From: Marivivens donghaensis | Lineage (GTDB): Bacteria > Pseudomonadota > Alphaproteobacteria > Rhodobacterales > Rhodobacteraceae | Assembly (NCBI RefSeq): GCF_011806565.1 | Contig: NZ_JAATOP010000001.1 | Location: 519,418 to 583,417, forward strand | Length of the DNA stretch: 64,000 nt | Direction of reading: 5' to 3' | Shown: positions 1 through 9,160 of the stretch, piece by piece | Layout of the letters: every line of letters begins with the position of its first letter | How positions within the stretch are numbered: the first letter of the stretch is position 1 | Notes under the pieces: model-generated | What the model saw: only the letters and a program-made list of their open reading frames with translations | Databases searched by the model: none | Told to the model about the DNA's origin: nothing | Position numbers and translations under genes: made by a program

Positions 1-341
1 TGAGCCAAGCGGGGGCGTTCGCGGCTTACCGTGACGAGGAATGGCTCGCCCATGTGCGGGCCGAGGTCATCATGGCGCGTCGCCGGATCGGAGAGATTGC
101 CGCTGAATGCGGGCTTACGGTCATTCCTTCATCGACCAATTTCGTTTGTATCGACTGCGGGCGCGACGGGGCTTTTGCCAAGTGCGTGCTGGATGCCCTC
201 GACGCGCGAGGCATCTTTGTCAGGATGCCCTTCGTCGCGCCCCAAAACCGCTGCATCCGCGTGAGCTGCGGCACGCCCGAGGAGCTCGACGCCTTTGCGG
301 AGGCGCTGCCTCTGGCACTTGCAGAGGCAGCAGCAGGTTAA
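1..341 (+). CDS. Pyridoxal-phosphate aminotransferase, C-terminal part (HisC-like)
   Basis: This is the 3' end of a gene that begins upstream of the window; the frame is open from base 3 and stops with TAA at 339-341. The visible 112 residues look like the small C-terminal domain of a fold-type I aminotransferase of the histidinol-phosphate aminotransferase-like class. They include the pattern 'PSSTNFVCID' followed by 'RGIFVRMPF' and a late 'IRVSCGTPEE' that normally carries the substrate-carboxylate-binding arginine. The PLP lysine lies outside the window, so the substrate cannot be assigned. It is convergent with the next gene, and the two stop codons share the bases TTAA. Family assignment is fairly safe; calling it HisC itself would be a guess. 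Confidence 0.75.
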   Translation, partial: SQAGAFAAYRDEEWLAHVRAEVIMARRRIGEIAAECGLTVIPSSTNFVCIDCGRDGAFAKCVLDALDARGIFVRMPFVAPQNRCIRVSCGTPEELDAFAEALPLALAEAAAG

Positions 342-1516
342 GCGGACAACAGGCGCGTGGCGGCTTCGACAGCGCCGTCGCCATGCGGGATTTGCAGGGC
401 TTTGAGGCCTGCGTCGATTGTCGCGATGACGCCCAGCACCATATGCGCGTTGATGTGGCCCATGTGGCCGATGCGGAACCATGCGCTGTCGGGCGTGCGT
501 CCGAGGCCGATGCCGAGCGTGACGCCTGCTTCGTGTTCGCACCAGTGACGCAGACGGTCCGCATCGTTGTGACCGAGGTGGACGGACGTCACAGCGTGGC
601 TGCGGTGCGCGGCATCGGCCATGTTCAGGCGCATTTCGCCCTTCTGGCCCCATGTCTCGATGGCCGTCCAGATCATCTTGGCCAGTTGCGAATGGCGTGC
701 CCAGATGTGGTCCAGACCTTCGGCGCGGATCAGGTCCAGCGCGGCGCGGAGGGCATAGAGGTGATGCGTCGGCGCGGTGCCGCCCCAGTACTGGTGGAAG
801 AAATCGGGCGTCGCGCGCGGGCGCCAGTCCCAATAGCGGCTCGCCAGATCGGCGGTGTTGCGGGCTGCGTCGGCCTTGTCGTTGAACCAGACGAAACCAA
901 GGCCGGGAGGAGTCATCAGACCCTTCTGGCTCGCAGCGACGATCACGTCGACGCCCCATTCGTCCATCTTCATCTCGTCACAGCCGAGCGAGGCGATGCA
1001 GTCGACCATAAGCAGGGCAGGGTGACCGCTCGCGTCCATCGCGCGGCGGATCGCGGGGACGTCGTTGCGGATGCCGGTCGAGGTATCGACGTGGCAAAGC
1101 GTGACAGCGCGGATTTTGTGTTCGGTATCGGCGCGAAGGGCGGCTTCGATACGGGCGGGGTCAACGGCGGCTTCCATGCCGTGTTCCAGCATCTCGACAT
1201 CGAGGTGCAGGCCCTGTGCCATGTCGGCCCAACCATGACCGAAGCGGCCATTCACAGGCACCAGTACCTTGTCGCCGCGCGAGGCAACATTACACAGCGC
1301 CGCTTCCCAGACGGCGTGGCCGTTACCGATGTAGATCGCCACGAAATGTTCGGTGCCCGCGACGTACTTCAGGTCGGGAACCAGCCCATTGGCGAGGTTA
1401 TGCAGTTCACCCTCATAGATATTCGGGGCCGGCCGCATCATCGCGCGCAGAACGGAGTCAGGCATGACCGAAGGGCCCGGAATGGCCAGATAGGGGCGGC
1501 CGTTGGAAAGTGTCAT
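338..1516 (-). CDS. Class V aminotransferase (alanine/serine-glyoxylate aminotransferase family)
   Basis: A 392-residue PLP enzyme of the class V family that transfers an amino group from alanine or serine to glyoxylate or a similar 2-oxo acid. The N-terminus 'LAIPGPSVMP' is the usual glycine/proline-rich substrate loop. 'VDCIASLGCDE' (about 171-181) supplies the aspartate that contacts the pyridine ring. 'SQKGLMTPPG' (about 196-205) contains the Schiff-base lysine. Length is normal for the family. The ATG is preceded by AAGGAAG at good spacing. Substrate is inferred from family only; 2-aminoethylphosphonate- or aspartate-specific relatives look similar, and no neighbouring gene settles it. 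Confidence 0.85.
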   Translation of the reverse strand: MTLSNGRPYLAIPGPSVMPDSVLRAMMRPAPNIYEGELHNLANGLVPDLKYVAGTEHFVAIYIGNGHAVWEAALCNVASRGDKVLVPVNGRFGHGWADMAQGLHLDVEMLEHGMEAAVDPARIEAALRADTEHKIRAVTLCHVDTSTGIRNDVPAIRRAMDASGHPALLMVDCIASLGCDEMKMDEWGVDVIVAASQKGLMTPPGLGFVWFNDKADAARNTADLASRYWDWRPRATPDFFHQYWGGTAPTHHLYALRAALDLIRAEGLDHIWARHSQLAKMIWTAIETWGQKGEMRLNMADAAHRSHAVTSVHLGHNDADRLRHWCEHEAGVTLGIGLGRTPDSAWFRIGHMGHINAHMVLGVIATIDAGLKALQIPHGDGAVEAATRLLSA

Positions 1517-1638
1517 CGAATTCTTCCTTGGAATAGTGCGGCGAGACTACTCCAAGCCGAAGCGGGGTCAATCGGGCTGGCGCTTTCATCCTGCGCTTAT
1601 TATCGCTATTGGCATGTGCAGTTATGAAAGGAAGCGGT

Positions 1639-3387
1639 GTGACTGAACCCGAGACCAATGCACGCGCTCTGTTCGGCTGGCTCTGGCGCCGGTACCTGAA
1701 GAAACAGACGGGCGGCCTGATGGCTGCCGTGTTCTTCATGGTGCTCGAAGGCTCGATGCTCGGCGTGCTGAGCTGGGTCATGAAGCCGATGTTCGACAAC
1801 GTGTTCGTCGAAGGACAGTCCGGCTCGCTTTGGTTCGTCGCTGTTGCCGTTCTGGTCATTTTTACCACCCGCGCGATCAGTTCTGTCGCCCAGCGAGTGC
1901 TGATGAAGCGCGTGAGCGAGAAGGCCGCCGCGGTCATTCGCCTTGACCTGCTGCGCCACCTCATGCGCCTCGATACCTCGTTCCATCAGGTCAACCCGCC
2001 GGGCAATCTGATCGAACGTGTGCAGGGTGACGTTCAAGCGATCGGCACGGTCTGGACTGGGATCGTCACCGGCATCGCGCGTGATGGTGTCGCGGTCATC
2101 TGGCTGTTCGGTGTCGCGATGTACACCGACTGGCGCTGGACCGTTGCCGCGCTGATCGGCATCCCCGTGCTCGTGCTGCCCTCGACGCTCGCGCAGCGCT
2201 ACGTGCGCCGCAAATCCAAAGAAGCCCGCGATGTCGCCGCCAAGATGTCGACCCGCCTCGACGAGGTGTTCCACGGCATCAACCAGATCAAACTGAACTC
2301 GCTCGAGGACTATCAGGCCGACCGCTACAACGCGCTCGTCGATGCCCGCGTACGGACCGAAGTGAAATCCGCGCTCGGACAGGCAGCAATCCCCGGTCTG
2401 ATCGACGTGATGACGGGCGTCGGTTTCATGGCCGTGCTGCTCTATGGCGGCGCCCAGATCATCGAAGGCGACAAGACCGTCGGCGAGTTCATGTCGTTCT
2501 TTACCGCGATGGCGCTGGCCTTCGAACCGCTCCGCCGCCTCGGCAATATCTCGGGTCTGCTGCAACAGGCTGCGGCCAGTATCGAGCGTGTCGTGACCGT
2601 CTTCGATACCCAGCCGACCCTCGTTTCGCCCGCCCAGCCCAGGCCTGTTCCGCAAGAGGCTCCGCCGATCGTGTTCGATGACGTGAGCCTAGCTTACGGT
2701 GAATTCCCCGTTCTGCGCGGCGCCACCTTCACCGCCGAGGCGGGTAAAACCACCGCGCTTGTTGGAGCGTCCGGCGCTGGTAAATCCACCGTCTTCAATG
2801 TGCTCACCCGCCTTGTCGAACCGCAAAGCGGCCTCGTCACCATCGGAGGGATCCGCTCACAGGACTTCGCGCTCGAGGACCTGCGCGGCCTCTATTCGGT
2901 CGTGACGCAGGACGCGGCGCTCTTCGACGAAACGCTCCGCGAAAACGTGCTGCTCGGCCGCGATGTGCCCGAAGACCGCCTGCGGGACGTGCTGCAAGCC
3001 GCCCATGTCGCCGATTTCGTGCCGCGTCTGGCAAACGGCCTCGACAGTCCCGCCGGTCCGCGCGGCTCGAACCTGTCGGGCGGCCAGCGCCAGCGCGTAG
3101 CCATCGCCCGCGCCCTACTGCGCGATACACCCGTGCTGCTGCTCGACGAGGCGACCTCCGCCCTCGACACCCGCAGCGAGGTGATCGTCCAGCAGGCGCT
3201 CGAAAACCTCTCCAAAGGCCGCACCACGCTCGTTATCGCCCACCGCCTCTCGACCGTGCGCAACGCCGACAAGATCGTGGTGATGGACAAAGGCACCGTG
3301 GCCGATCAGGGCACCCACGACGAATTGCTCGAACGCGGCGGCATCTACGCCGATCTTTACCGCCTGCAGTTCAACTCCGAGAACTGA
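1639..3387 (+). CDS. MsbA-like ABC exporter (fused permease/ATPase)
   Basis: A half-transporter with an N-terminal six-helix exporter domain (roughly residues 20-310) and a C-terminal ATPase. Walker A is 'GASGAGKST', the signature is 'LSGGQRQRVAIARAL' and Walker B is 'VLLLDEATSALD', followed by the switch histidine in 'IAHRLSTV'. All catalytic residues are present. The family exports lipids, including the lipid A core, or drugs from the inner membrane. The GTG at 1639 is preferred because AAGGAAG lies 7 bases upstream; an in-frame ATG at 1624 and TTG at 1609 would add 5 or 10 residues. It is followed closely by the YgfZ-like gene. The substrate cannot be read from sequence; lipid is the best guess. 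Confidence 0.85.
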   Translation: MTEPETNARALFGWLWRRYLKKQTGGLMAAVFFMVLEGSMLGVLSWVMKPMFDNVFVEGQSGSLWFVAVAVLVIFTTRAISSVAQRVLMKRVSEKAAAVIRLDLLRHLMRLDTSFHQVNPPGNLIERVQGDVQAIGTVWTGIVTGIARDGVAVIWLFGVAMYTDWRWTVAALIGIPVLVLPSTLAQRYVRRKSKEARDVAAKMSTRLDEVFHGINQIKLNSLEDYQADRYNALVDARVRTEVKSALGQAAIPGLIDVMTGVGFMAVLLYGGAQIIEGDKTVGEFMSFFTAMALAFEPLRRLGNISGLLQQAAASIERVVTVFDTQPTLVSPAQPRPVPQEAPPIVFDDVSLAYGEFPVLRGATFTAEAGKTTALVGASGAGKSTVFNVLTRLVEPQSGLVTIGGIRSQDFALEDLRGLYSVVTQDAALFDETLRENVLLGRDVPEDRLRDVLQAAHVADFVPRLANGLDSPAGPRGSNLSGGQRQRVAIARALLRDTPVLLLDEATSALDTRSEVIVQQALENLSKGRTTLVIAHRLSTVRNADKIVVMDKGTVADQGTHDELLERGGIYADLYRLQFNSEN

Positions 3388-3421
3388 TACCTATATCCGT
3401 CTGACGGATAAGAGGAACGCT

Positions 3422-4147
3422 ATGAGCACACGCACCATTCTGGCCGTCACCGGCAGCGACCGCGAAAAATTCCTGCAAGGTCTCGTCACCAACGATGTCT
3501 CGAAAGCGCGCGGCGGGATCGCCTACGCCGCGCTTCTGACGCCGCAGGGCAAATACCTCGCCGATTTCTTCATGGTGGGGCAGGAGGATCGCATCCTGAT
3601 CGACGTCGATACCTCACTCGCGCCGATGCTGCTCCAGCGTTTGTCGATGTACAAACTCCGGTCCGATGTCCAACTCGAGGCCACGGACATTCCTGTTGCG
3701 CGCGGAACCACGGACGCCCCCGAAGGCGCACTGACCGACCCCCGCGACCCTGCGATGGGATGGAGGCTCTACGGCAGCGAAGGCGACGACGGCACCGACT
3801 GGGATGCGCTCCGCATCGACCACCTGATCCCTGAAACGGGCAAGGAACTCGGCCCCGACAGCTATATCCTCGAAATGGGTTTCGAGCGTCTGAATGGCGT
3901 CGATTTCAGAAAAGGTTGCTATGTCGGTCAGGAAGTCACCGCGCGCATGAAGCATAAAACGGAACTGAAAAAGGGCCTCGCCCGCGTCACCTTGGACGAC
4001 CCCGTCGACGCCGGCACAAGCCTCACATCGAACGATCGCCCTGCTGGCACCGTCCACACCGTGGCCGGAAACAAGGCGCTCGCCTATCTCCGCTTCGACC
4101 GCGCCGAAAACCTCACCGCAGGCACGACACCGGCCAAGGTCGACTGA
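3422..4147 (+). CDS. ygfZ: YgfZ/GcvT-domain folate-binding protein
   Basis: A 241-residue protein of the COG0354 family (YgfZ in bacteria, IBA57 in mitochondria). It uses tetrahydrofolate and supports assembly or repair of certain Fe-S enzymes such as MiaB. The diagnostic motif K-G-C-Y-x-G-Q-E is present as 'KGCYVGQEVTARM' (about residues 163-175), including the conserved cysteine. The protein is shorter than E. coli YgfZ (326 aa), as is usual in alphaproteobacteria. The ATG follows 'AAGAGGAAC'. It sits 34 bases after the ABC exporter gene in the same direction and may be cotranscribed with it. Function is from the family; the call is secure at family level. Confidence 0.85.
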   Translation: MSTRTILAVTGSDREKFLQGLVTNDVSKARGGIAYAALLTPQGKYLADFFMVGQEDRILIDVDTSLAPMLLQRLSMYKLRSDVQLEATDIPVARGTTDAPEGALTDPRDPAMGWRLYGSEGDDGTDWDALRIDHLIPETGKELGPDSYILEMGFERLNGVDFRKGCYVGQEVTARMKHKTELKKGLARVTLDDPVDAGTSLTSNDRPAGTVHTVAGNKALAYLRFDRAENLTAGTTPAKVD

Positions 4148-4220
4148 CCCCTCTGCCTTGGTGCCTCAAATATCCTGGGGTGAATTGGCGAAGCCAAGAG
4201 GGGCAAAGCCCCTGAAACGA

Positions 4221-4254
4221 AAAAGGGCGACCACTCGGGCCGCCCTTTTGTTTT
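4221..4254. terminator. Bidirectional rho-independent terminator between ygfZ and valS
   Basis: A hairpin with arms AAAAGGGCG and CGCCCTTTT followed by T-rich sequence on the plus strand. Because the left arm begins with an A-run it also works for the converging valS transcript. It lies exactly between two converging genes. Confidence 0.85.
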
Positions 4255-4255
4255 A

Positions 4256-7200
4256 TCAACCGATCTCTGCCAGTCGGGCCAGCGCGGCTTTCAGCTGCGC
4301 TTCTTCTTCCTCGCGCAGCGCGAGGTTGCCTTTGGCTTCTTCGACAACCTCGTCCGGCGCGGAGGCGACGAACTTCGGGTTGTTCAGACGGCCACGCAGA
4401 CCGCCCAGCTCTTTCTGCAACTTGCCGAGCACCTTTTCGATGCGGGCCTTCTCGGCATCCACGTCGATGATGTCGGCCAGCGGCAGTGCGAAGGTCGCGC
4501 CATTGGTCGGGATCGTGATCGAGCCTTTGGGCGCTTCGGCAGCTTCGGTAATATCACCAATGCGGGCCAGACGCTTGATCAACGTCTCGTTGCTGGTCAG
4601 CGCAGCCTTCGCGGCGTCCGCGGCTTCCTGCATGACGACCGGCACATAGAGGCCAGCCGGCACGTTCATCTGCGCGCGGGCCGAACGGATGCCTTCGATC
4701 AGCGAGATCGCCCAGTTCATTTCCGCGTCGGCCTTCTCGTCGACAAGTTCGGCCATCGTGTAGGTCGGCCAGTCGGCGTGGACGAGCATCTTGGAACGGT
4801 CCTCGGCAAGGGTGCCCCACAGCTCTTCGGTGATGAACGGCATGATCGGGTGCAGCAGGATCAGACACTGGTCGATGACCCAGCCCATGACCTTCTGCGT
4901 TTCCGCCTTGGTCGCTTCATCACCGTCGAGGATCAGCGGCTTCGAGAATTCGACGTACCAGTCACAAACCTTGCCCCAGACGAACGCATAGAGCGCCAGC
5001 GCAGCGTCGTTAAAACGGTAAGCAGCCAGCGCTTCGTCCACGGTTTCGCGAACGCGGGCGGTTTCGCCGATGATCCACTTGTTGACGGTCGCGGTCGCCG
5101 TCGGAATTTCGGTCTGGCCGCAGACAGCGCCGTTCATCTCTGCAAAGCGCGACGCGTTCCAGAGCTTAGTGCCGAAGTTGCGGTAGCCTTTGATGCGGTC
5201 CTCGGACAGCTTCAGAACGCCGCCGATGGAGGCCATCGCGGTGTTGGTGAAGCGCAGCGCGTCCGCACCGTATTCGTCGATGATGACGAGCGGGTCGATC
5301 ACGTTGCCCGTGGTCTTGGACATCTTCTTGCCCTTCTCGTCGCGGACGAGGTCGTGCAGGTAGACGGTGTGGAACGGGATGTCGTCGACGACAGCAAGCT
5401 GCATCATCATCATACGGGCGACCCAGAAGAACAGGATGTCCTGACCGGTGACGAGCACGTCGGTCGGGAAGTACTTCGAGGTGCTTTCGTCCCAGTTCGG
5501 CCAGCCCAGCGTGCCGATCGGCCAAAGACCCGACGAGAACCAGGTGTCCAGAACGTCGGGATCGCGTCTAAGCTCTACGAAAAGCGAGCCAAGCTTACCT
5601 GCCTCTATTTCCGCACTCCAACCGCTTTCAGCGATCGTAATGGCTTCCTCACGTCGTCCGGCGGAGTCGGGGCTCGATTTCTGCTCGCCAGCGTTGCCTA
5701 CTTCTACGACAATTTCACGCCCCGGATACTTTTCTTTGTATAGATCGTGAGCTTGGCGAACGGCTTCGGCTTCGGTCGGGGCACAATAGGCTTTGCCTTC
5801 GAGGTCGTACCACACTGGGATCTGGTGGCCCCACCACAGCTGACGCGAGATGCACCACGGTTCGATGTTTTCGAGCCAGTGGTAGTAAGTCTTCTCGCCC
5901 GACTCCGGCATGATCTTGGTTTTGCCGGTGCGCACGGCCTCGAGCGCAGGCTCAACGATCTTCGAAGTTTCAACGAACCACTGGTCGGTCAGCATCGGCT
6001 CGATCACGACCTTGGAGCGGTCGCCGAACGGCTGCATGATCTTCTTGGCTTCGATCAGCGGAACGAGCTGCTCTTCCTCGGTGCGCATCTCGCCGCCCTC
6101 GGCGGGCTCGACAGGCGCTTTGACGGCGGCCTTGCCCAGACGCGGGTCGGTCGCTTCGGTCATGACGGCGAGGCCCTCGGCGACAATCGCTTCGACGACC
6201 TTCTTGCGTGCCTCGAAACGGTCGAGGCCACGGTACTCGTCAGGCACGAGATTGATCGCGTCGATTTCCTGAACGGTGAAGTCCTTGCCGCCCGCGTACT
6301 CGGCAGCCTTCGCGGCTTCGTCGCTGTAGGGCGCACCATCGGCACGCATCGCGCCGCGGGTATCCATCAGGCGGTACTGCGGAATGTTGTTGCGCTTGGC
6401 GACTTCGTGGTCGTTGAAATCGTGAGCACCGGTGATCTTTACCGCGCCCGAACCGAAGGTCATGTCGGGGTATTCGTCGGTGATGATCGGGATCAGGCGG
6501 CGGTGCTCTTTCGGACCGACCGGAATTTCGCAGAGCTTGCCGACGATGGGCGCATAGCGTTCGTCATCGTGGTGAACGGCAACAGCGCCGTCGCCGAGCA
6601 TCGTCTCGGGGCGCGTGGTCGCGATAGAGATATAGTCGCGCTCTTCGGTGAACACGACGTTACCGTCCTCGTCCTTCTCGACGTAGGTGTAGGTCTCGCC
6701 GCCAGCCAGCGGGTACTTGAAGTGCCACATTTGGCCGTCGACTTCGGTGTTCTCGACTTCGAGGTCCGAGATCGCGGTTTCGAAATGCGGGTCCCAGTTC
6801 ACCAGTCGCTTGCCGCGATAGATGAGGCCCTTGTTATACATCTCGACGAAGACCTTGATGACCGCGTCGTGGAAGTTGCCGTCCTCGCCGTCGGGCGCAT
6901 TTGGCGCGCCAGACATGGTGAAGGCATTGCGCGACCAGTCAGCGGACGAGCCCAGACGCTTCAGCTGGCTGATGATGGTATCGCCGTACTGCTGCTTCCA
7001 TTCCCAGACCTTGCCGAGGAACGCCTCGCGGCCCAGATCGCGGCGACCCGGTTGGCCGCTGGCGGCGAGCATCTTTTCGACCTGAAGCTGGGTTGCGATA
7101 CCCGCATGGTCCTGACCTGGCTGCCAGAGCGTGTCGAAGCCGCGCATACGGTGCCAACGGATCAGGATGTCCTGAAGCGTGTTGTTGAAGGCGTGGCCGA

Positions 7201-7357
7201 CGTGCAGAGCGCCCGTCACGTTCGGCGGCGGGATCATGATGCTGAAGGTTTCGTCACGGCTCGCGTTGGCGCCAGCCTTGAATGCGCCGGACTCTTCCCA
7301 CTTCTTGTAGATGCGGGCTTCGGCCTCGGCGGCGTTGAAGCTTTTTTCCATCGGCAT
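4256..7357 (-). CDS. valS: Valine--tRNA ligase
   Basis: A 1033-residue class I aminoacyl-tRNA synthetase that charges tRNA-Val with valine in the cytoplasm. The HIGH motif appears as 'HVGH' (about 52-55, within '[15 protein letters not shown]') and the KMSKS loop as 'KKMSKTTGN' (about 680). The editing (CP1) domain lies between them. The C-terminus is the coiled-coil arm typical of ValRS ('[16 protein letters not shown]'). It is longer than the E. coli enzyme (951 aa). Part of the excess is a stretch at about residues 537-597, just before '[15 protein letters not shown]', whose DNA (about 5567-5750) looks less GC-rich than its flanks. All catalytic motifs are intact, so the enzyme should be functional. 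An internal ATG two codons later is an alternative start. Confidence 0.97.
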   Translation of the reverse strand: MPMEKSFNAAEAEARIYKKWEESGAFKAGANASRDETFSIMIPPPNVTGALHVGHAFNNTLQDILIRWHRMRGFDTLWQPGQDHAGIATQLQVEKMLAASGQPGRRDLGREAFLGKVWEWKQQYGDTIISQLKRLGSSADWSRNAFTMSGAPNAPDGEDGNFHDAVIKVFVEMYNKGLIYRGKRLVNWDPHFETAISDLEVENTEVDGQMWHFKYPLAGGETYTYVEKDEDGNVVFTEERDYISIATTRPETMLGDGAVAVHHDDERYAPIVGKLCEIPVGPKEHRRLIPIITDEYPDMTFGSGAVKITGAHDFNDHEVAKRNNIPQYRLMDTRGAMRADGAPYSDEAAKAAEYAGGKDFTVQEIDAINLVPDEYRGLDRFEARKKVVEAIVAEGLAVMTEATDPRLGKAAVKAPVEPAEGGEMRTEEEQLVPLIEAKKIMQPFGDRSKVVIEPMLTDQWFVETSKIVEPALEAVRTGKTKIMPESGEKTYYHWLENIEPWCISRQLWWGHQIPVWYDLEGKAYCAPTEAEAVRQAHDLYKEKYPGREIVVEVGNAGEQKSSPDSAGRREEAITIAESGWSAEIEAGKLGSLFVELRRDPDVLDTWFSSGLWPIGTLGWPNWDESTSKYFPTDVLVTGQDILFFWVARMMMMQLAVVDDIPFHTVYLHDLVRDEKGKKMSKTTGNVIDPLVIIDEYGADALRFTNTAMASIGGVLKLSEDRIKGYRNFGTKLWNASRFAEMNGAVCGQTEIPTATATVNKWIIGETARVRETVDEALAAYRFNDAALALYAFVWGKVCDWYVEFSKPLILDGDEATKAETQKVMGWVIDQCLILLHPIMPFITEELWGTLAEDRSKMLVHADWPTYTMAELVDEKADAEMNWAISLIEGIRSARAQMNVPAGLYVPVVMQEAADAAKAALTSNETLIKRLARIGDITEAAEAPKGSITIPTNGATFALPLADIIDVDAEKARIEKVLGKLQKELGGLRGRLNNPKFVASAPDEVVEEAKGNLALREEEEAQLKAALARLAEIG

Positions 7358-7419
7358 AATGCGGATCCCTAATTCTGGTTGGGGATCAGATAACCCGTGG
7401 CTGGTCCGAGGGAAAGGGG

Positions 7420-7860
7420 TCAGACCGTCCGGTCGATGCGCGTAGACAGATGAATAAGGCTTTCGAGCAGGATCACACCGTCGATTTCACCGATCTGGTC
7501 GAGCGCGGAGTCCAGCTCGAGCGTGTTGTTCGTCCGCAAGAGGCAGCACAGATCGAAACGGCCGGAGGTCGTATGGACAGCCTCCACCGCAGGCATCCGC
7601 TTGAGGTGGGTCAGCACACCGGGCAGTGCGGCGGGGCGGATCTGCACAAGGACGGTCGCCTTGATCGACTGCCGCTGGGCCTGATCCGATAGCCGCACCG
7701 TATAACCGGCGATGACGCCGGACCGTTCCAGCCGTTCGAGCCGTGCCTGAACCGTCGTGCGGGCAAGGCCCAGCCGCGCGGCCAGTTTCGCCACCGGAAG
7801 GCGGGCATTTTGCGAAAGCTCGGCAATCAAAAGCCGATCGGTGTCATCAGTTTCGGTCAT
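7420..7860 (-). CDS. Lrp/AsnC family transcriptional regulator
   Basis: A 146-residue regulator with an N-terminal winged helix ('[18 protein letters not shown]' followed by '[19 protein letters not shown]') and a C-terminal RAM ligand-binding domain. Lrp/AsnC proteins sense amino acids and commonly control the divergent neighbour, here an ornithine/lysine decarboxylase gene. The ATG at 7860 gives a normal Lrp N-terminus ('MTETDDTDR'). A TTG at 7896 would add 12 residues and cannot be excluded, since neither has a strong ribosome site. A perfect inverted repeat lies directly upstream of the ATG, suggesting autoregulation. Regulation of the decarboxylase is inference from position. Confidence 0.9.
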   Translation of the reverse strand: MTETDDTDRLLIAELSQNARLPVAKLAARLGLARTTVQARLERLERSGVIAGYTVRLSDQAQRQSIKATVLVQIRPAALPGVLTHLKRMPAVEAVHTTSGRFDLCCLLRTNNTLELDSALDQIGEIDGVILLESLIHLSTRIDRTV

Positions 7861-7861
7861 A

Positions 7862-7880
7862 TTGACGATGATGTCGTCAA
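7862..7880. promoter_or_regulatory. Palindromic operator candidate, Lrp-type
   Basis: TTGACGA-5 bases-TCGTCAA, a perfect inverted repeat with 7-base arms. It lies two bases upstream of the Lrp-family ATG, in the region shared with the divergent decarboxylase gene. It is a natural binding site for the dimeric Lrp regulator. If translation instead starts at the TTG at 7896, the site would lie inside the coding sequence. Confidence 0.55.
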
Positions 7881-7924
7881 ACTGCCGATCATCCAAGACA
7901 AATTAAACAATTCGCCCCCACATT

Positions 7925-7953
7925 TTGACACAAACGGGCCTTACTCTTATCGT
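7925..7953 (+). promoter_or_regulatory. Sigma-70-like promoter of the decarboxylase gene
   Basis: TTGACA, a 17-base spacer and TATCGT, located 18 bases before the ATG at 7971. The leader also carries the ribosome site AGGAG. Confidence 0.55.
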
Positions 7954-7970
7954 ACGAGACAGGAGTTCCC

Positions 7971-9098
7971 ATGCTGCACCAGCCAGTTCGTCAGACCTCT
8001 ATCGCAGAGTTCTTGCAATCCTATCAGGGTGGCGGCTCGGTTCATTTCTTCAGTCCAAGCCTGCTCGCGGCCAAACTGGCGGAGTTCCAGCGCGGCTTCG
8101 GTGGCCTCGTGACCTTTGCGGTCAAGGCCAACCCGACAGAGGATGTCCTGTCGACCCTTTGCCACGGCGGTCTTCACGGGTTCGATGTTGCGTCCCCTGA
8201 AGAAATCGCTTTGGCGCGCAAGATATGCCCCACCGCCGCGCTTCACTACAACAATCCCGTCCGCACCCGCGCCGAGGTCGAATTCGGCGTGGCGAATGGC
8301 GTGGCGTCCTGGTCGGTCGACGACTGGGACGAACTGGAAAAACTGCTCGCCCGCGTGCCCGAGGACGCAGAGATCGCTGTGCGGTTCAAGTTGCCGGTGG
8401 AGGGCGCGGCCTATAACTTCGGTGCGAAATTTGGCGCGACCCCGCCGCTCGCAGCCATGATGCTCGCGCGCGTGGCAGAGGCGGGGCGCAAGCCGTCGCT
8501 CACCTTCCACGTCGGCACGCAATGCGTCGATCCCGCCGCGTGGGGGCAGTACGTCGGAGAGGCTGCCGCAATCGCTGCCGAAGCGGGCGTGACCATCGAG
8601 CGGCTCAATATTGGCGGTGGTTTCCCCGCCTCGCGCAATTACCGCGTCGAGATGATGCCTTTCTTCACCGCGATCAAGGAAGCGCTGGGCGCGTTTCCCG
8701 TGCAGCCGACCTTGATCTGCGAACCGGGCAGGGGCCTCGTCGCCGATGCCTTCGCACTCGCCGTGCAGATCAAATCGGTGCGCAACGACTGCATCTACCT
8801 CACGGACGGCGTGTATGGCGGGCTGTCGGAGCTCCTGTCCATGCCCGCGCCATCCTTCGCCGTTCTCTCCGAAAAGGGCTGGCGTAAGGGCCCGCACCGT
8901 CCGCGCAAAGCGTTCGGGCCGACCTGCGACTCCATCGATGTGCTGCGCGACCCGCTCGAACTGCCGATTTACCTCGATGAAGGCGACTGGATCGTTTTCC
9001 GTTCGATGGGGGCCTATGTCACGGGCGTGACGACCCGTTTCAACGGCTATGGCAGTATCGAAATGGTGACGCTCGACACACTCGATGCGCCGTTCTGA
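7971..9098 (+). CDS. PLP-dependent ornithine/lysine/diaminopimelate-type decarboxylase (fold type III)
   Basis: A 375-residue alanine-racemase-fold decarboxylase of the eukaryotic-like ornithine decarboxylase class, which makes putrescine (or cadaverine) from ornithine (or lysine). The PLP lysine is in 'FAVKANP' (about 48-54). 'LNIGGGFP' is the phosphate-binding glycine loop, 'CEPGRG' binds PLP phosphate, and 'FGPTCDSID' (about 317-325) carries the catalytic cysteine contributed across the dimer interface, followed by an aspartate as in ornithine-using members. Length and motifs fit bacterial ODC. The ATG follows 'AGGAGTTCCC'. An Lrp-family regulator is divergent. Ornithine is the likeliest substrate; lysine cannot be excluded. 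Confidence 0.88.
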   Translation: MLHQPVRQTSIAEFLQSYQGGGSVHFFSPSLLAAKLAEFQRGFGGLVTFAVKANPTEDVLSTLCHGGLHGFDVASPEEIALARKICPTAALHYNNPVRTRAEVEFGVANGVASWSVDDWDELEKLLARVPEDAEIAVRFKLPVEGAAYNFGAKFGATPPLAAMMLARVAEAGRKPSLTFHVGTQCVDPAAWGQYVGEAAAIAAEAGVTIERLNIGGGFPASRNYRVEMMPFFTAIKEALGAFPVQPTLICEPGRGLVADAFALAVQIKSVRNDCIYLTDGVYGGLSELLSMPAPSFAVLSEKGWRKGPHRPRKAFGPTCDSIDVLRDPLELPIYLDEGDWIVFRSMGAYVTGVTTRFNGYGSIEMVTLDTLDAPF

Positions 9099-9160
9099 GA
9101 GATTGGCCTTGCCCCCGCACTGAACTACCTTTTCTCATGCGAGGGAAGGGCGGAGGTTTC

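Noticed and set aside
107..1627. A 506-codon plus-strand frame opposite the class V aminotransferase
   Set aside because: Begins inside the preceding aminotransferase in another frame and has no recognisable domain.
5747..7372. A 541-codon plus-strand frame opposite valS
   Set aside because: The translated product is the low-complexity Arg/Asp/Val-rich kind expected from the antisense of a GC-rich gene, and valS itself is certain.
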